Part shown: in pieces, positions 1 to 9,421 of the stretch
How the letters are laid out: every line of letters starts with the position of its first letter
How positions within the stretch are numbered: the first letter of the stretch is position 1
Assembly: GCF_024323335.1 (NCBI RefSeq)
Contig: NC_066582.1
Span: 94,622,944-94,686,943, forward strand
DNA length: 64,000 nt
From: Lathyrus oleraceus
Lineage: Eukaryota > Streptophyta > Magnoliopsida > Fabales > Fabaceae
Direction: 5' to 3'
The notes under the pieces: generated by a model
What the model saw: the letters and a program-made list of their open reading frames with translations, nothing else
Told to the model about the DNA's origin: nothing
The model's database searches: none
Translations under genes and position numbers: made by a program

Positions 1-560
1 TCGAGTCTCATACGAGTGATGATTCTTAAAAGTGGGTTTGAGTCTCATAGGGGAACCTGATATCCATCGTGAAATTCGAATCATACGGGCATGCGTGAAC
101 CAAGCCTTGGCCTAGACGTAGGTCCGGTTGGGGATCGATGTTGCATGAATCCGAATAGTGATTTATTGAGTGGATGCACTCAAGTTCCATGTTTCCATAC
201 ATTGTGATTATCCCGTAGTTACTCAAGTCCTAGTTACAAGGTGCGAATGATGCACAGGTAACAGAAGGTGAAAACTTGAGTTAGAATCGAGTAGGAACCC
301 TGTAGAGTTGAGTGAACCCATATCATAGGAGAACTCACTGAGATTATTATCTCACGCCATTATTGTTGTTATTTTTCAGGTATTCCTTGCAGGTTGAATC
401 TAAGAGAAGCTGTCTATGGATGTTTCAAGGGACGTAGTTATCCTGATCTTCCGCTGTGGAGTTGTGTGCAATGAAGATATTGCACATGGTTTTTAGATTT
501 TTATTGTTTAGGCACTATTGTATAACATGTTCCATTGATGTTTTTAGCTTGGACATGTGT
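1..560 (+). repeat. Probable Ty3/gypsy LTR remnant, cut by the window start
   Basis: No coding sequence is visible. The stretch resembles the 3' half of solo LTR B in this window: both have a GAGTCTCAT block, then AACTCAC followed by a T-rich TTTTTCAGGTA block near the end. That layout suggests the R/U5 part of a chromovirus-type LTR. No LTR end or target-site duplication can be seen, so both limits are approximate and the family call is an inference. Confidence 0.35.
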
Positions 561-1021
561 ATATATTGATTCCATTAGGCACTTATGTTGGATCAGTATC
601 AATTAATAACACTTGTATGATATTATTCTAAATATATATTATACAGATTGTTATATATAATAGGCAAATAAGATCATCAACTATAGTATTATTATATGGT
701 AACTTAATCTTTAAAATATGTTGAACAATCTAAAGTATCAATATCCACTAGTTTCCTTATGTTTAGTGTCATAAACTCAATCCAAAAGACCAACACCCTT
801 AAATTTATCATTATTACATGGATACCAAAGAGCTTACATAAAGTTGTTAGTCATGTATCTTAAAAGATATTTAAAAAATTATTTTTTAATGGTATCAGTG
901 CACCCTTCAACTCTTAATATCATTCACCACATAACAAAAGAATCGACCGATAAAAAAGGTGATACTATATTTTCTTTCAAAATCTTAAACCATTAAATTT
1001 ATTTATGAATGATCTCTTGTA
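561..1021. other. AT-rich intergenic stretch, nothing recognised
   Basis: AT-rich sequence with no open frame, terminal repeat or coding similarity that I recognise. It lies between the LTR remnant and the Stowaway MITE. Confidence 0.5.
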
Positions 1022-1167
1022 CTACCTTTGTTCCTTTTTATAATAGACAATTTATTATTTAGGTTCATTAAATAATCAATGTATCTAGTTTATAAATTGA
1101 TCAAATACATTGATTATTCAATTAATCTAAAAAATAAGTTGTCTCTTGTATAAAGGAACAAAAGTAG
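1022..1167. mobile_element. Stowaway-type MITE (Tc1/mariner), 146 bp
   Basis: The ends are CTACCTTTGTTCC and, on the opposite strand, CTACTTTTGTTCC, close to the Stowaway consensus. The element is flanked by TA on both sides (1020-1021 and 1168-1169), the tc1/mariner target. The interior is AT-rich and nearly self-complementary (for example ATCAATGTATC against GATCAAATACATTGAT), as expected of a hairpin-forming MITE. It has no coding capacity and would depend on a mariner transposase in trans. Confidence 0.85.
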
Positions 1168-1216
1168 TATATATTAACATTAAAGTCATTTATTATCAAT
1201 ATAAAATCAGTAATAT

Positions 1217-2857
1217 TTTTATGGACTGGCTAAAGGTCCAGACCTAAATAACTAATATCCAATCCATCTCAAATTCAATCCACTTGACCTAAAATATAAA
1301 AATCAGTTCATACGCATTGAGCAATGTATATTCTCTTATGTCTATTTTTTACTATACGCATCTTGAACTGACTTGGGAGTTGTAGTGCTAACCATGCGGG
1401 TTCACCATGTGCCACCGTAAAAGAAGATCAAAGACACCGTTCAAGATCATTAGTTATCCTACTGTATCTAGGGATGTGCATGGATCATAAACCAAATCAA
1501 ATTGAACCATGTATATGGTTCAGTTTGGATCTTAAAACTGTTTTCATAAAACAAATTTATTTTTTTAAAACCGGTTTATAAGTGGATCGGTTCAATTTTA
1601 AATCGGTTTTTCACAAAAAAAAATATTTAAAAAAAACAGTTTAAAACCAATTTCTTTAAAACCAATTTTTTATTTTCTTAAAAAATCAATTTCAAAACCA
1701 ATTTTATAAAAAAAATCAGTTTTTAAAACTATATTTTAAAAAAATCAATTTTATATCAAAAATAGTTTTATTTTCTTTTAACTAACCTTTTTATTTTCAC
1801 TAGTTATAAAACTATTTTTATTTTAAAAAATTATTTTAAATTTGACTTTTATAACCCCCACAAATAATATATCGATTAAAAACAATCCCAAAATATGATG
1901 TGTTACATAAAAATGGTCATAAAATAAAATAATTACAAATCATATCTCTATAAATTATAATTATTCATAAAATAAATAATACATCAAAAAAATTGTTCAA
2001 GTTTCTAAAATCTCTCATAATTGTTCATAAAATAAATAACTTGTCAAAAAAATTGTTCAAGCTTCCAAAATCTCTGATGTAGGTGGAAGTGTTGAAACCG
2101 CATTCTCGGATGATGCATACGTTGACACCTTTAAGAAATTCTATATTATAAAGTAAAGACTAAATGAACTTATATAAAACTTTAATTTCTTTATTTCGGG
2201 AAACATTAGTTTTTTCATGAAACTTGTTAAAAGTATAATTTAAAAATCACTATTCTCAACTGATATTGCTAATACATTTAACTTGTAGACTAACAACATA
2301 TAACAATTAGAAACAAATTTCATAGTCCAGGATGAAGCTTTATATTATAACAACCTATGAATTATATTGAAGATAATAAGCTTCGTGAAACTCCTATAGC
2401 TCATGGAACACAATATTTCTAGATCTTATACTGAACAATATTTTGGTGGTATGTATTTGGGACATAATTGTTTTCAGAATATAATTTTTTTTCGTAAATA
2501 GAAAAAAAAATATGTTTTTTTTATTCTAAAAAAAATCTGATTTTTTTATGAAATTTAAACGAATTAATAAAATATAAAATTAGTTTATAATGTATATATG
2601 TCTATATGATAAAAAAATGAAAAGAAACAAACATATAAATTTAAAACATAATAAAATTTGGATACCGAATAACTAAATTACATTATTATTATGGTTACCG
2701 GTTTATATTTGTATAACAAAATGGATACCCACATTTATATTTTAGCATTTGGATTGGATTTTTAAAAGTGGAACAATTTGGATACAAATTTGGTTATAAA
2801 TAATCGATTTTTTTGCACACCCATAACTGCATCCATTTCTAGTTCCTAAACGAAACA
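1217..2857 (+). repeat. Left LTR of the Tat-type element, split by a hAT
   Basis: Positions 1217-1468 and 2834-2857 align with the right LTR at 25802-26070. Shared blocks are the opening GGAYTGG, CAATCCATCTCAAAT, the TATAAAAATYAGTTCA TATA region, the GAACTGACTT block (seen here as TTGAACTGACTTGGG), and the GACACCRTTCAARATCAT block. The LTR is about 274 bp without the hAT. It reads like the U3-R-U5 of a short-LTR Tat element. Confidence 0.65.
1469..2825. mobile_element. Non-autonomous hAT element, 1357 bp
   Basis: The terminal inverted repeats are TAGGGATGTGCA at the left and TATGGGTGTGCA read from the right. The 8-bp target duplications are ACTGTATC (1461-1468) and ACTGCATC (2826-2833), the length expected for hAT. 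The right LTR of the host element at about 26045 keeps the matching unoccupied site, ACTGCATTC. The interior is very AT-rich, with repeated AAACCGGTTT-like and AAAACCAATTTT tracts and no transposase frame, so it can move only in trans. Confidence 0.8.
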
Positions 2858-2880
2858 ATGGTGTTGTTTGTGGGAATCTA
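2856..2880 (+). other. Degenerate primer binding site of the Tat-type element
   Basis: The sequence AATGGTGTTGTTTGTGGGAA directly follows the LTR end. It looks like the usual Tat-lineage PBS with its GGCGCC core changed to GGTGTT, that is with CpG cytosines turned to T. This places the 5' end of the interior and explains why the LTR border is hard to see. Confidence 0.55.
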
Positions 2881-3615
2881 CTTCCAATTCCTATCATTTC
2901 CATAAATTCATGTTTGCTCTCCAACCTCATAGTGCAAACCTAAAAGTTCTAGATATGGATTCTTATGATTTTAGAATAAAATCTCTGACTTACTGATCCA
3001 TAACCTCCTTAGATTCATCGAATTGAGAGCATTCACAACCGAATGCATAGATCTGTCGCATTCGATCTAGGAGGTTAATGTTTCAAAGTCGATTTCCTAG
3101 GTTTTCAAATCTCTAATTTCCCTTGAGGACTCCCTGAAGAAGAAGGAGAAAGGACCCTAGATCCAAATCCATATTTCCGATGGAAGCACCGGAAAGTGAA
3201 GGCATGATCTTCAAAGATAACACTGAAGATTCACGCTCCATCTCTCGATCTAACACCTCTATTGTCTTCCCCCTCCTAAGTGATACATATCGCGGTGACG
3301 TCAAAGATACAAAGAGTTCATAGTTAATAGTGCCCGAATACGGCGAGTTCATTGTAAACTCCAGGCACCAATTAAATATTGGGGTGCCTATCAAAAGCAC
3401 CACATGACTTCCACTTAATGCAGCGAGGTCCCCTCATACAAAGACCAAATGTTCGCCAAGCATGTATGGGGAAAAGTATCATGGATTATGGTTGCAAGGG
3501 GACCGATCATCCATAGTCCCAAGTCATAATAGCAAAGATATCAAATCTCATCCAGGAGTTCTTGGGCCAGCATTCGCCTCTAATCCATCACCTGACCTCA
3601 TCCAGCACCACCGAC
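2881..3615 (+). pseudogene. Leader and broken start of the sense ORF, Tat-type element
   Basis: An ATG at 3180 opens a 47-codon frame ending in TAG at 3321-3323, beginning MEAPESEGMIFKDNTEDSR. Downstream to 3615 all frames are broken, and the sequence is then cut by solo LTR A; it resumes at 21052 after the CCGAC duplication. Position after PBS and leader suggests the gag start, but I do not recognise the residues, so the gag call is positional only. Confidence 0.3.
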
Positions 3616-4169
3616 TGTAACATCCTGAATTTAATTAATTAATTTAATTTAATTATTTAACTATTTATTTGATTATTTGATGTTTTAAATTATTTATTGT
3701 GTGATTGTGGGGGTAAGTGTCCTTGAAGTAAAGGTATAGAGAGAGTAAGAGCTTGACATATTTGTTTAGAAATTAATTGAAATTTTAATTTTATTATTAA
3801 AATAAATAGTATTTTTATTTAGATTAATTAAATAAATAGAATTATGAGGTGAATGATCAAAATAACATGAGTGATGGATGATAACACGAAATTATATCAC
3901 ATTTTAGGACTTAATTCAATTAAATTATATTATTATTTACTTTAAATTATTTCATTTTATCAGATATTACGCGGTATTTCCTTCCTATTTATCTCAGGTA
4001 TCTATTTGAAGCAAAAGTAAAAAAAGGAAGAAAAGGAGGTGTAAAAAGAAGTTACTGGAAACAAATAGCAAAAGCCAAGCCCAGCCCAAAGAAGGCACAG
4101 GCGTTGTGCCTGTGACGAGCGTCACAGAGGTTGTGACGAGCGTCACGCTATATGCACTTGTGTGACGAG

Positions 4170-5982
4170 TGTAACACCCCAAATAAAGAAAAAAGAATTA
4201 TTTAATTAAGTTGATAATATAATTATTAATTTAATTAAATAAATTGGATTATTGGATTATTATTATTATTATTATTATTTTGGAATAATAATAATTGGAA
4301 TATATATATAAGTGGGAATAAAGAAAAGGGTTTCATTCTTAACAAAGAAATTTCACGTGAAACTCAGAGAAGCTGCAGAGAAGAGGAAAAAGGGCAAAGA
4401 GCCGAAAGCAAGGTTGAGGAACGGAAAAGCTAAAGCTTAGAGAATTGCCGGATTAACTCAGGTAAGGGGGGTTTATCGTCGGTTAATGGGTATTATAGAT
4501 TAACATGTCATGGGTAGTGATAAGCCGTTGATTTAACCCTAATTGGGACTGTATATGCTGAAATTGACGTTGGATAAACCGTGTTAAAAACTGCAAATTG
4601 AATTGATAGTTGTGTGAGTCGTAAATGTTAGACTATAGCACGGATCACAATTAAAAAACTTGATTCGGCACTACTAAATTAGAGACAAATTAGGTTTTCT
4701 GAGAAAGGGTTTAGATGCAGAAGCGGCCGGAAAACCTGATCTGCGTGAAGCTGACGGAACTTGGAATAACTCAGAAAAATCTGAGTCTGCGCGCGAGCGG
4801 TCGACCATAGGGTCGGCGTGCGCTGACCCGTGGGGCATGCGCCGACTGCATGCGTCGACGCAAGGCATTTTGGCGCCGACCCGTGAGTTAAGCGTCGACC
4901 CCATGCGTCGACGCAAGGGGTCTTTGCGCCGACTCCCTCCAGTTGAGCAGAGTCTTTGCAGTATGGAAAAATAGTTGATTTTATGTTGTGAATGCAATTG
5001 GTAGCTGGCCTATCATAGTTAATTGTGATGAATGAATTTATTAGGTTTATGGTTGTGAAATGTTGATGCAATAATGTTGAAAAGTTGATTTTTAAGTTGC
5101 CTTGTTGAAATTATTAAGTTGTAGGCTGATGAGCCAACGTTGATTCTAAGTTGCTTTGTTGAGAATTACTGAGTTGTAGGCTGAAGAGCCAAAGTTGATT
5201 TAAGTTGTTTTGTTGAAAAACTGTTGTGTTGCTGTTGCTATTATGTTGTTAGAGTTTCAAGTCGTACATGTCATATACATCCATATGCATTAAGTCGGAG
5301 CTTTTGCTCACACCACGTTGGCCTGGATTGGCAAAAATATGGGGCTTTTGCTCACACCACGTTGGCCTGGATTGGCAAAAATATGGGGCTTTTGCTCACA
5401 CCACGTTGGCCTGGATTGGCAAAATTTTAAGTTGAAAGTTGAAGGCTTATGCCTTGATGCCCACTAAACTGGCAATGATTTTAAGTTGGGAGTTTTACTC
5501 CAAATGGTACCACATGCATGAAGAGTCGAGTCTCATTGAGTTGCATTTTATGTTGTTATTGAGTTGCCTTTACGTTGTGTTTGAATATGATAATTGAGTT
5601 GACTGTGCCGTGGCCTAATGCATGATATAATTAGGGTGATTAACGTGTAGAATTACTTAACATAACATGATAAATTATAATATTTGTTATATCGATTGAG
5701 GAACTCACCCTTACAGCTATATTTTTCAGGTAACGAGCAGTGAGTCGAATAGAAGTTAGTGCTTGAAGTCTAGTGTGGTTAGAGGGTCATGCTCTGATAG
5801 ATGTAACATCGGGACGGGATGTTTGAATTGTTGAATAAAATTGAGCATGACTGATTTTATATTGACTTTTGTGAAGAAGTTGTTATGTGACACCCTTGAG
5901 ATGCATGATTACTCTGATATGTATGATTTAATTGTTGTTGTTTTATTATTAAACATTTGGGGTATTTTAGAAGGGTGTTACA
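4170..5982 (+). mobile_element. Solo LTR B (chromovirus-type) inside the Athila-1 left LTR
   Basis: The ends are TGTAACACCCC and GGGTGTTACA with a perfect 5-bp duplication ACGAG (4165-4169 and 5983-5987). The right Athila-1 LTR shows the empty site, so insertion came after Athila-1 landed, and the loss of its interior came later still. Length is 1813 bp. It includes a TATA-like ATATATATAAGTGGG near 4300, a GC-rich TGCGTCGACGCA block at 4850-4930, and a 44-bp tandem repeat. Confidence 0.92.
5300..5424 (+). repeat. 44-bp tandem repeat, three copies, in solo LTR B
   Basis: Copies begin at 5300, 5344 and 5388, each starting GCTTTTGCTCACACC and continuing ACGTTGGCCTGGATTGG. They are almost identical, so the array is recent. 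It opens a spurious reading frame that is not a gene. A weaker duplication of a GTTGTAGGCTGAWGAGCC block lies just upstream at about 5115-5200. Confidence 0.85.
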
Positions 5983-7450
5983 ACGAGCGTCACACATGGT
6001 GTGACGGACGTCACACCATTCCCCTATATTTGAGGCACAAGGAACGCTTCAGAGACGTTGAGAGAGAGTTGAGCCCTATTTCCACGCCCAACTATTCTGC
6101 ACGTTGAAGACTTTTTGACGCGGAAGCAGTTGCGGGAGGTAGCATATAAATAGTAGCTTTTTGGAAAGCTCGGGGGTTCCAGATTTTTTCCACGCCTTTT
6201 TCCAGATTTTTGCCGTTTTCGTATTCTTTCTTTTTCCAGCAGCTTAGGCATATTTTTACAGTATTACTTTGACAAATTTTTATATTGTTTTCCTTTTGCA
6301 ATTCTATTTTCTTTTCCAACTCTTAATTAATTTTTCGCACAATAGTTTCTACACAAGAAACTATTGTGTACCTTTTACCGGATCTAGCCTTACGTTAGAA
6401 TCTAGTTTTTTTTATTCCTTCGTTTTATTTTTCTGCCTGATTGAAGAACTCAAGAACAAATCCAACCGGTCTGTGGTGGAGTGTTCAAGACTGCTATTTA
6501 ATTATTCAGGTTCTTTATTTATTTGTTGAATTTATATATGCTTGCTTTTATTATTAATTTTTGTTGCTTGCCTGTGATGAATCTGTTTATGCATGTTATT
6601 TATTTAAGTCTGTTTAGCATGTCTGGCTGATTTATTTAGGTATCGGTATGTAAAGTAAGCGGAATGAAGGAATCAAAACTAAGTTGGTTTAATTAAGTTT
6701 AAAATTAAAATCACTTTTTTTACGGTCTCAATTTACAGGTTTAATAACAAAGTTTTTGTACGAGAGTAAAAGATATAAAGAAGTTAAAATCAATAGAGCG
6801 AGAGTTTGAGGTTTTGACTGGACAGTGTAAATTGGACATTAATTCTAGATCAGGGCGAGAGCAATTTTTAGAGTTAATTAAATTCTAACCTTTTTCAAAA
6901 AGTATTTTTAAAGATTGAATGTGAGGGCGAGAGTTAAGCATTTGAGTTTAATTATATAACCTAAGTCAACAGAGCGAGAGTTTGAGATAAGGGTGTTTAA
7001 ACGATTAGTGTTTTCTTAAAAAGAGTTTCTACGGATTCTACTGTTTTCAAAAAGTGGTTTTTGACTTAACTATAAGTGACAGCTACGTTAATATAAAATC
7101 ATAGTTTATTCAACAGAGCGAGAGTTTGAGATAAAACTTTTAACCAATAGCGTCAACTGAAAAGATTCATTTTAAAACCAAGAAACCAATAAAGAATTGA
7201 TTCCCTAATTACGACAAATTACATACCGATATCCGCTTATTAGATATTAATTTTAGATCTTATTTTAGTTTTAGCTTTTTCCCCCAAACAATCAAAGTAT
7301 TACCTGCCTTAGCTTTACGAAGTAACCTTAGATAACGGTATATCGATTCATAAGTCCCTGTGGGATCGATATCTTTTAAAACTACACGATAGAACTATGC
7401 ACTTGCAGTTTGTACCCCAAATTCGACTCATAAAGTCGCGATCAAGTTTT

Positions 7451-7469
7451 TGGCGCCGTTGCCGGGGAC
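7451..7469 (+). other. Athila-1 primer binding site
   Basis: TGGCGCCGTTGCCGGGGAC lies 6 nt after the LTR end. This is the Athila-type PBS, reported to pair with the 3' end of tRNA-Asp. The same motif follows the LTR of Athila-2 at 43717, which supports placing both in one lineage. Confidence 0.9.
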
Positions 7470-7555
7470 TTTTATTTAAGTCGATATCGTAACTCTTCTG
7501 TTACGCTGTAGAGACTAAGGCTTTTCTTTCTCTTTTCTTTCTCTTGTTGATTTGT

Positions 7556-9418
7556 ATGCCACGCACTCGCTCTCAAGGCGAACCGCTCTACTTACGAATC
7601 AACGATATCGAACTATATCTCCGAGTCTTACGACGAATTCGGGAATATCGTGTTGCAAACAATCTACCTCCTGTAGAACTTCCTGATTTCAAAAATATTT
7701 TCCCTTCGATGCCCGAGATGGCAGAACCAGCCCGTGCTCTTAGAGATTATGCCGCTCCATCGCAAGATGAACCGCATTCAAGTATTGCTCCGCCCGCAAT
7801 CGAAGCAAACAACTTTGAACTCAAACCTTCACTGTTGCAGGCAGTGCAACAGAACCAATTCTCTGGGAATCCTACCGAGGATCCTAACCTTCATTTATCC
7901 GTATTTGTCCAATATGCTGATACTGTTAAAGCTAATGGTGTCACTTCAGAGGCAATTCGACTTCGTCTTTTTCCTTTCTCACTAAGAGATAGCGCTAGAA
8001 GATGGCTTCAATCTCTTCCTTCTAACTCAGTCACCACATGGAACGAGTTGAAGAAAGTTTTTCTTGCTCGATATTTTCCGCCAAGCAAAACAGCTATGTT
8101 AAGAGCCCAAATAAATGGATTTAAACAGAAAGATAACGAGTCTCTTTTCGAAGCATGGGAAAGATACAAAGACATGATGAGACTTTGTCCACACCATGGT
8201 TTAGAAGACTGGTTAGTAATTCATACATTTTATAATGGTCTCCTGTACAACACGAGGTTAACAATAGATGCCGCCGCCGGTGGCGCGCTAATGAACAAAC
8301 CTTATGCAGACGCTTACCAACTTATCGAAAGCATGGCTCAAAACCACTATCAGTGGGGAACCGAACGAACAATGGTGGAAAAACCTCAAACGAAAACTGG
8401 CATGTACGAGATAAGTAACCTTGATCATGTTAATGCAAAAGTGGATGCTCTGGTCCAGAAAATTGAAAGTTTAAATGTATCACCTCCAACCACAGTAGTT
8501 GCCATAACTCAGAATTGCGAAGTCTGTGGAATCCAAGAACACACTCCTGCAGATTGTCAACTCCTAACAGGAATCCAAGCGGAGCAAGTAAACTACGCTC
8601 AAGGAAGCCCCTATTCACATACCTATAACTCAAATTGGAAGAATCATCCAAATTTTTCATATAAGAGTAATAATGCTCTATACGCACCTGGACAATCTCC
8701 AAATGAAGCCCCAGCTATACCTCCGGGATATCAGAAGCCGACCCCATCTACACCTAACAATAACGCCCCTAGGAAATCCAACTTGGAAATCATGATGGAG
8801 AACTTTATAGCTTCTCAACAGCAAACCAATAAAGATTTCTTAAACCAGAATGTACACACTGGCGAACAAATTAAACAGCTAGCAAGTAAAGTAGATGCCC
8901 TGGCTACTCATAACAAAGTGCTGGAAACGCAAATATCACAAGTAGCTCAACAACAAGCGCCTACTGCTGCCCCAACTGGTACATTTCCTGGCCAACCCCA
9001 ACCTAACCCAAGAAGCCACGCTCATGCAATTATACTGAGAAGTGGAACGGAAGTGGAAGGACCGTCTGACCCAAGGATAGAAAACCAAAACTCTGAAAGG
9101 TCAACTGAGGAAAGTGAACCTAAGGAAAAGGCAGAGAGTAATAAGGAAACCGTAGAAAAGAAGGAACCTTATGTACCTCCACCACCTTATAAACCACCTA
9201 TCCCTTACCCTCAAAGGCTTGTTAAAACCAAAGATGCGGGCCAATTTAAAAAATTTGTCGACCTACTAAAACAATTAAACGTCACAATTCCGTTTACAGA
9301 AGCTATTACGCAAATGCCCTCATATGCCAAGTTTTTAAAAGAAATTCTTTCTAATAAAAGGAAACTTGAAGATAGCGAAACCGTTACACTTACTGCTGAA
9401 TGTAGCGCTATAATATAG
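7556..9418 (+). CDS. gag: Athila-1 Gag, 620 codons, open
   Basis: This is the capsid/nucleocapsid precursor that packages element RNA in cytoplasmic particles. I chose the ATG at 7556 (MPRTRSQGEP); the frame upstream opens only with TTG codons. Residues about 130-230 form the retrotransposon gag core, seen as RDSARRWLQSLP followed by WNELKKVFLARYFP and FKQKDNESLFEAWERYKDMM. A CX2CX4HX4C zinc knuckle (CEVCGIQEHTPADC) lies near residue 321. The C-terminal third is Q/P-rich, then charged. It ends with TAG at 9416-9418, and pol continues in the same frame one codon later. In related elements gag and pol form one frame, so this TAG looks like a CAG codon changed by one C-to-T transition; programmed readthrough is the alternative. 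Confidence 0.92.
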   Translation: MPRTRSQGEPLYLRINDIELYLRVLRRIREYRVANNLPPVELPDFKNIFPSMPEMAEPARALRDYAAPSQDEPHSSIAPPAIEANNFELKPSLLQAVQQNQFSGNPTEDPNLHLSVFVQYADTVKANGVTSEAIRLRLFPFSLRDSARRWLQSLPSNSVTTWNELKKVFLARYFPPSKTAMLRAQINGFKQKDNESLFEAWERYKDMMRLCPHHGLEDWLVIHTFYNGLLYNTRLTIDAAAGGALMNKPYADAYQLIESMAQNHYQWGTERTMVEKPQTKTGMYEISNLDHVNAKVDALVQKIESLNVSPPTTVVAITQNCEVCGIQEHTPADCQLLTGIQAEQVNYAQGSPYSHTYNSNWKNHPNFSYKSNNALYAPGQSPNEAPAIPPGYQKPTPSTPNNNAPRKSNLEIMMENFIASQQQTNKDFLNQNVHTGEQIKQLASKVDALATHNKVLETQISQVAQQQAPTAAPTGTFPGQPQPNPRSHAHAIILRSGTEVEGPSDPRIENQNSERSTEESEPKEKAESNKETVEKKEPYVPPPPYKPPIPYPQRLVKTKDAGQFKKFVDLLKQLNVTIPFTEAITQMPSYAKFLKEILSNKRKLEDSETVTLTAECSAII

Positions 9419-9421
9419 AAT

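Larger units (their letters stand above)
3879..7444 (+). repeat. Athila-1 left (5') LTR, interrupted by solo LTR B
   Basis: The segments 3879-4169 and 5988-7444 match the right LTR and total 1748 bp after removing solo LTR B and one ACGAG copy. U3 holds TGACG palindromes near 4110-4170 and 5983-6020. A TATA box lies at 6145-6152 (TATAAATA). The downstream half carries five copies of a degenerate GCGAGAGTTTGAG motif (about 6796, 6847, 6925, 6967, 7112). The LTR ends CGCGATCA, immediately before the PBS. Confidence 0.93.

Noticed and set aside
5224..5430. Plus-strand 68-aa frame with repeated CSHHVGLDWQKYG
   Set aside because: Artefact of the 44-bp tandem repeat in solo LTR B.
6024..6529. Lys- or Phe-rich frames in the Athila-1 LTRs (also 17909-18414)
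   Set aside because: They sit around the TATA box and R region of the LTR, and are low-complexity.
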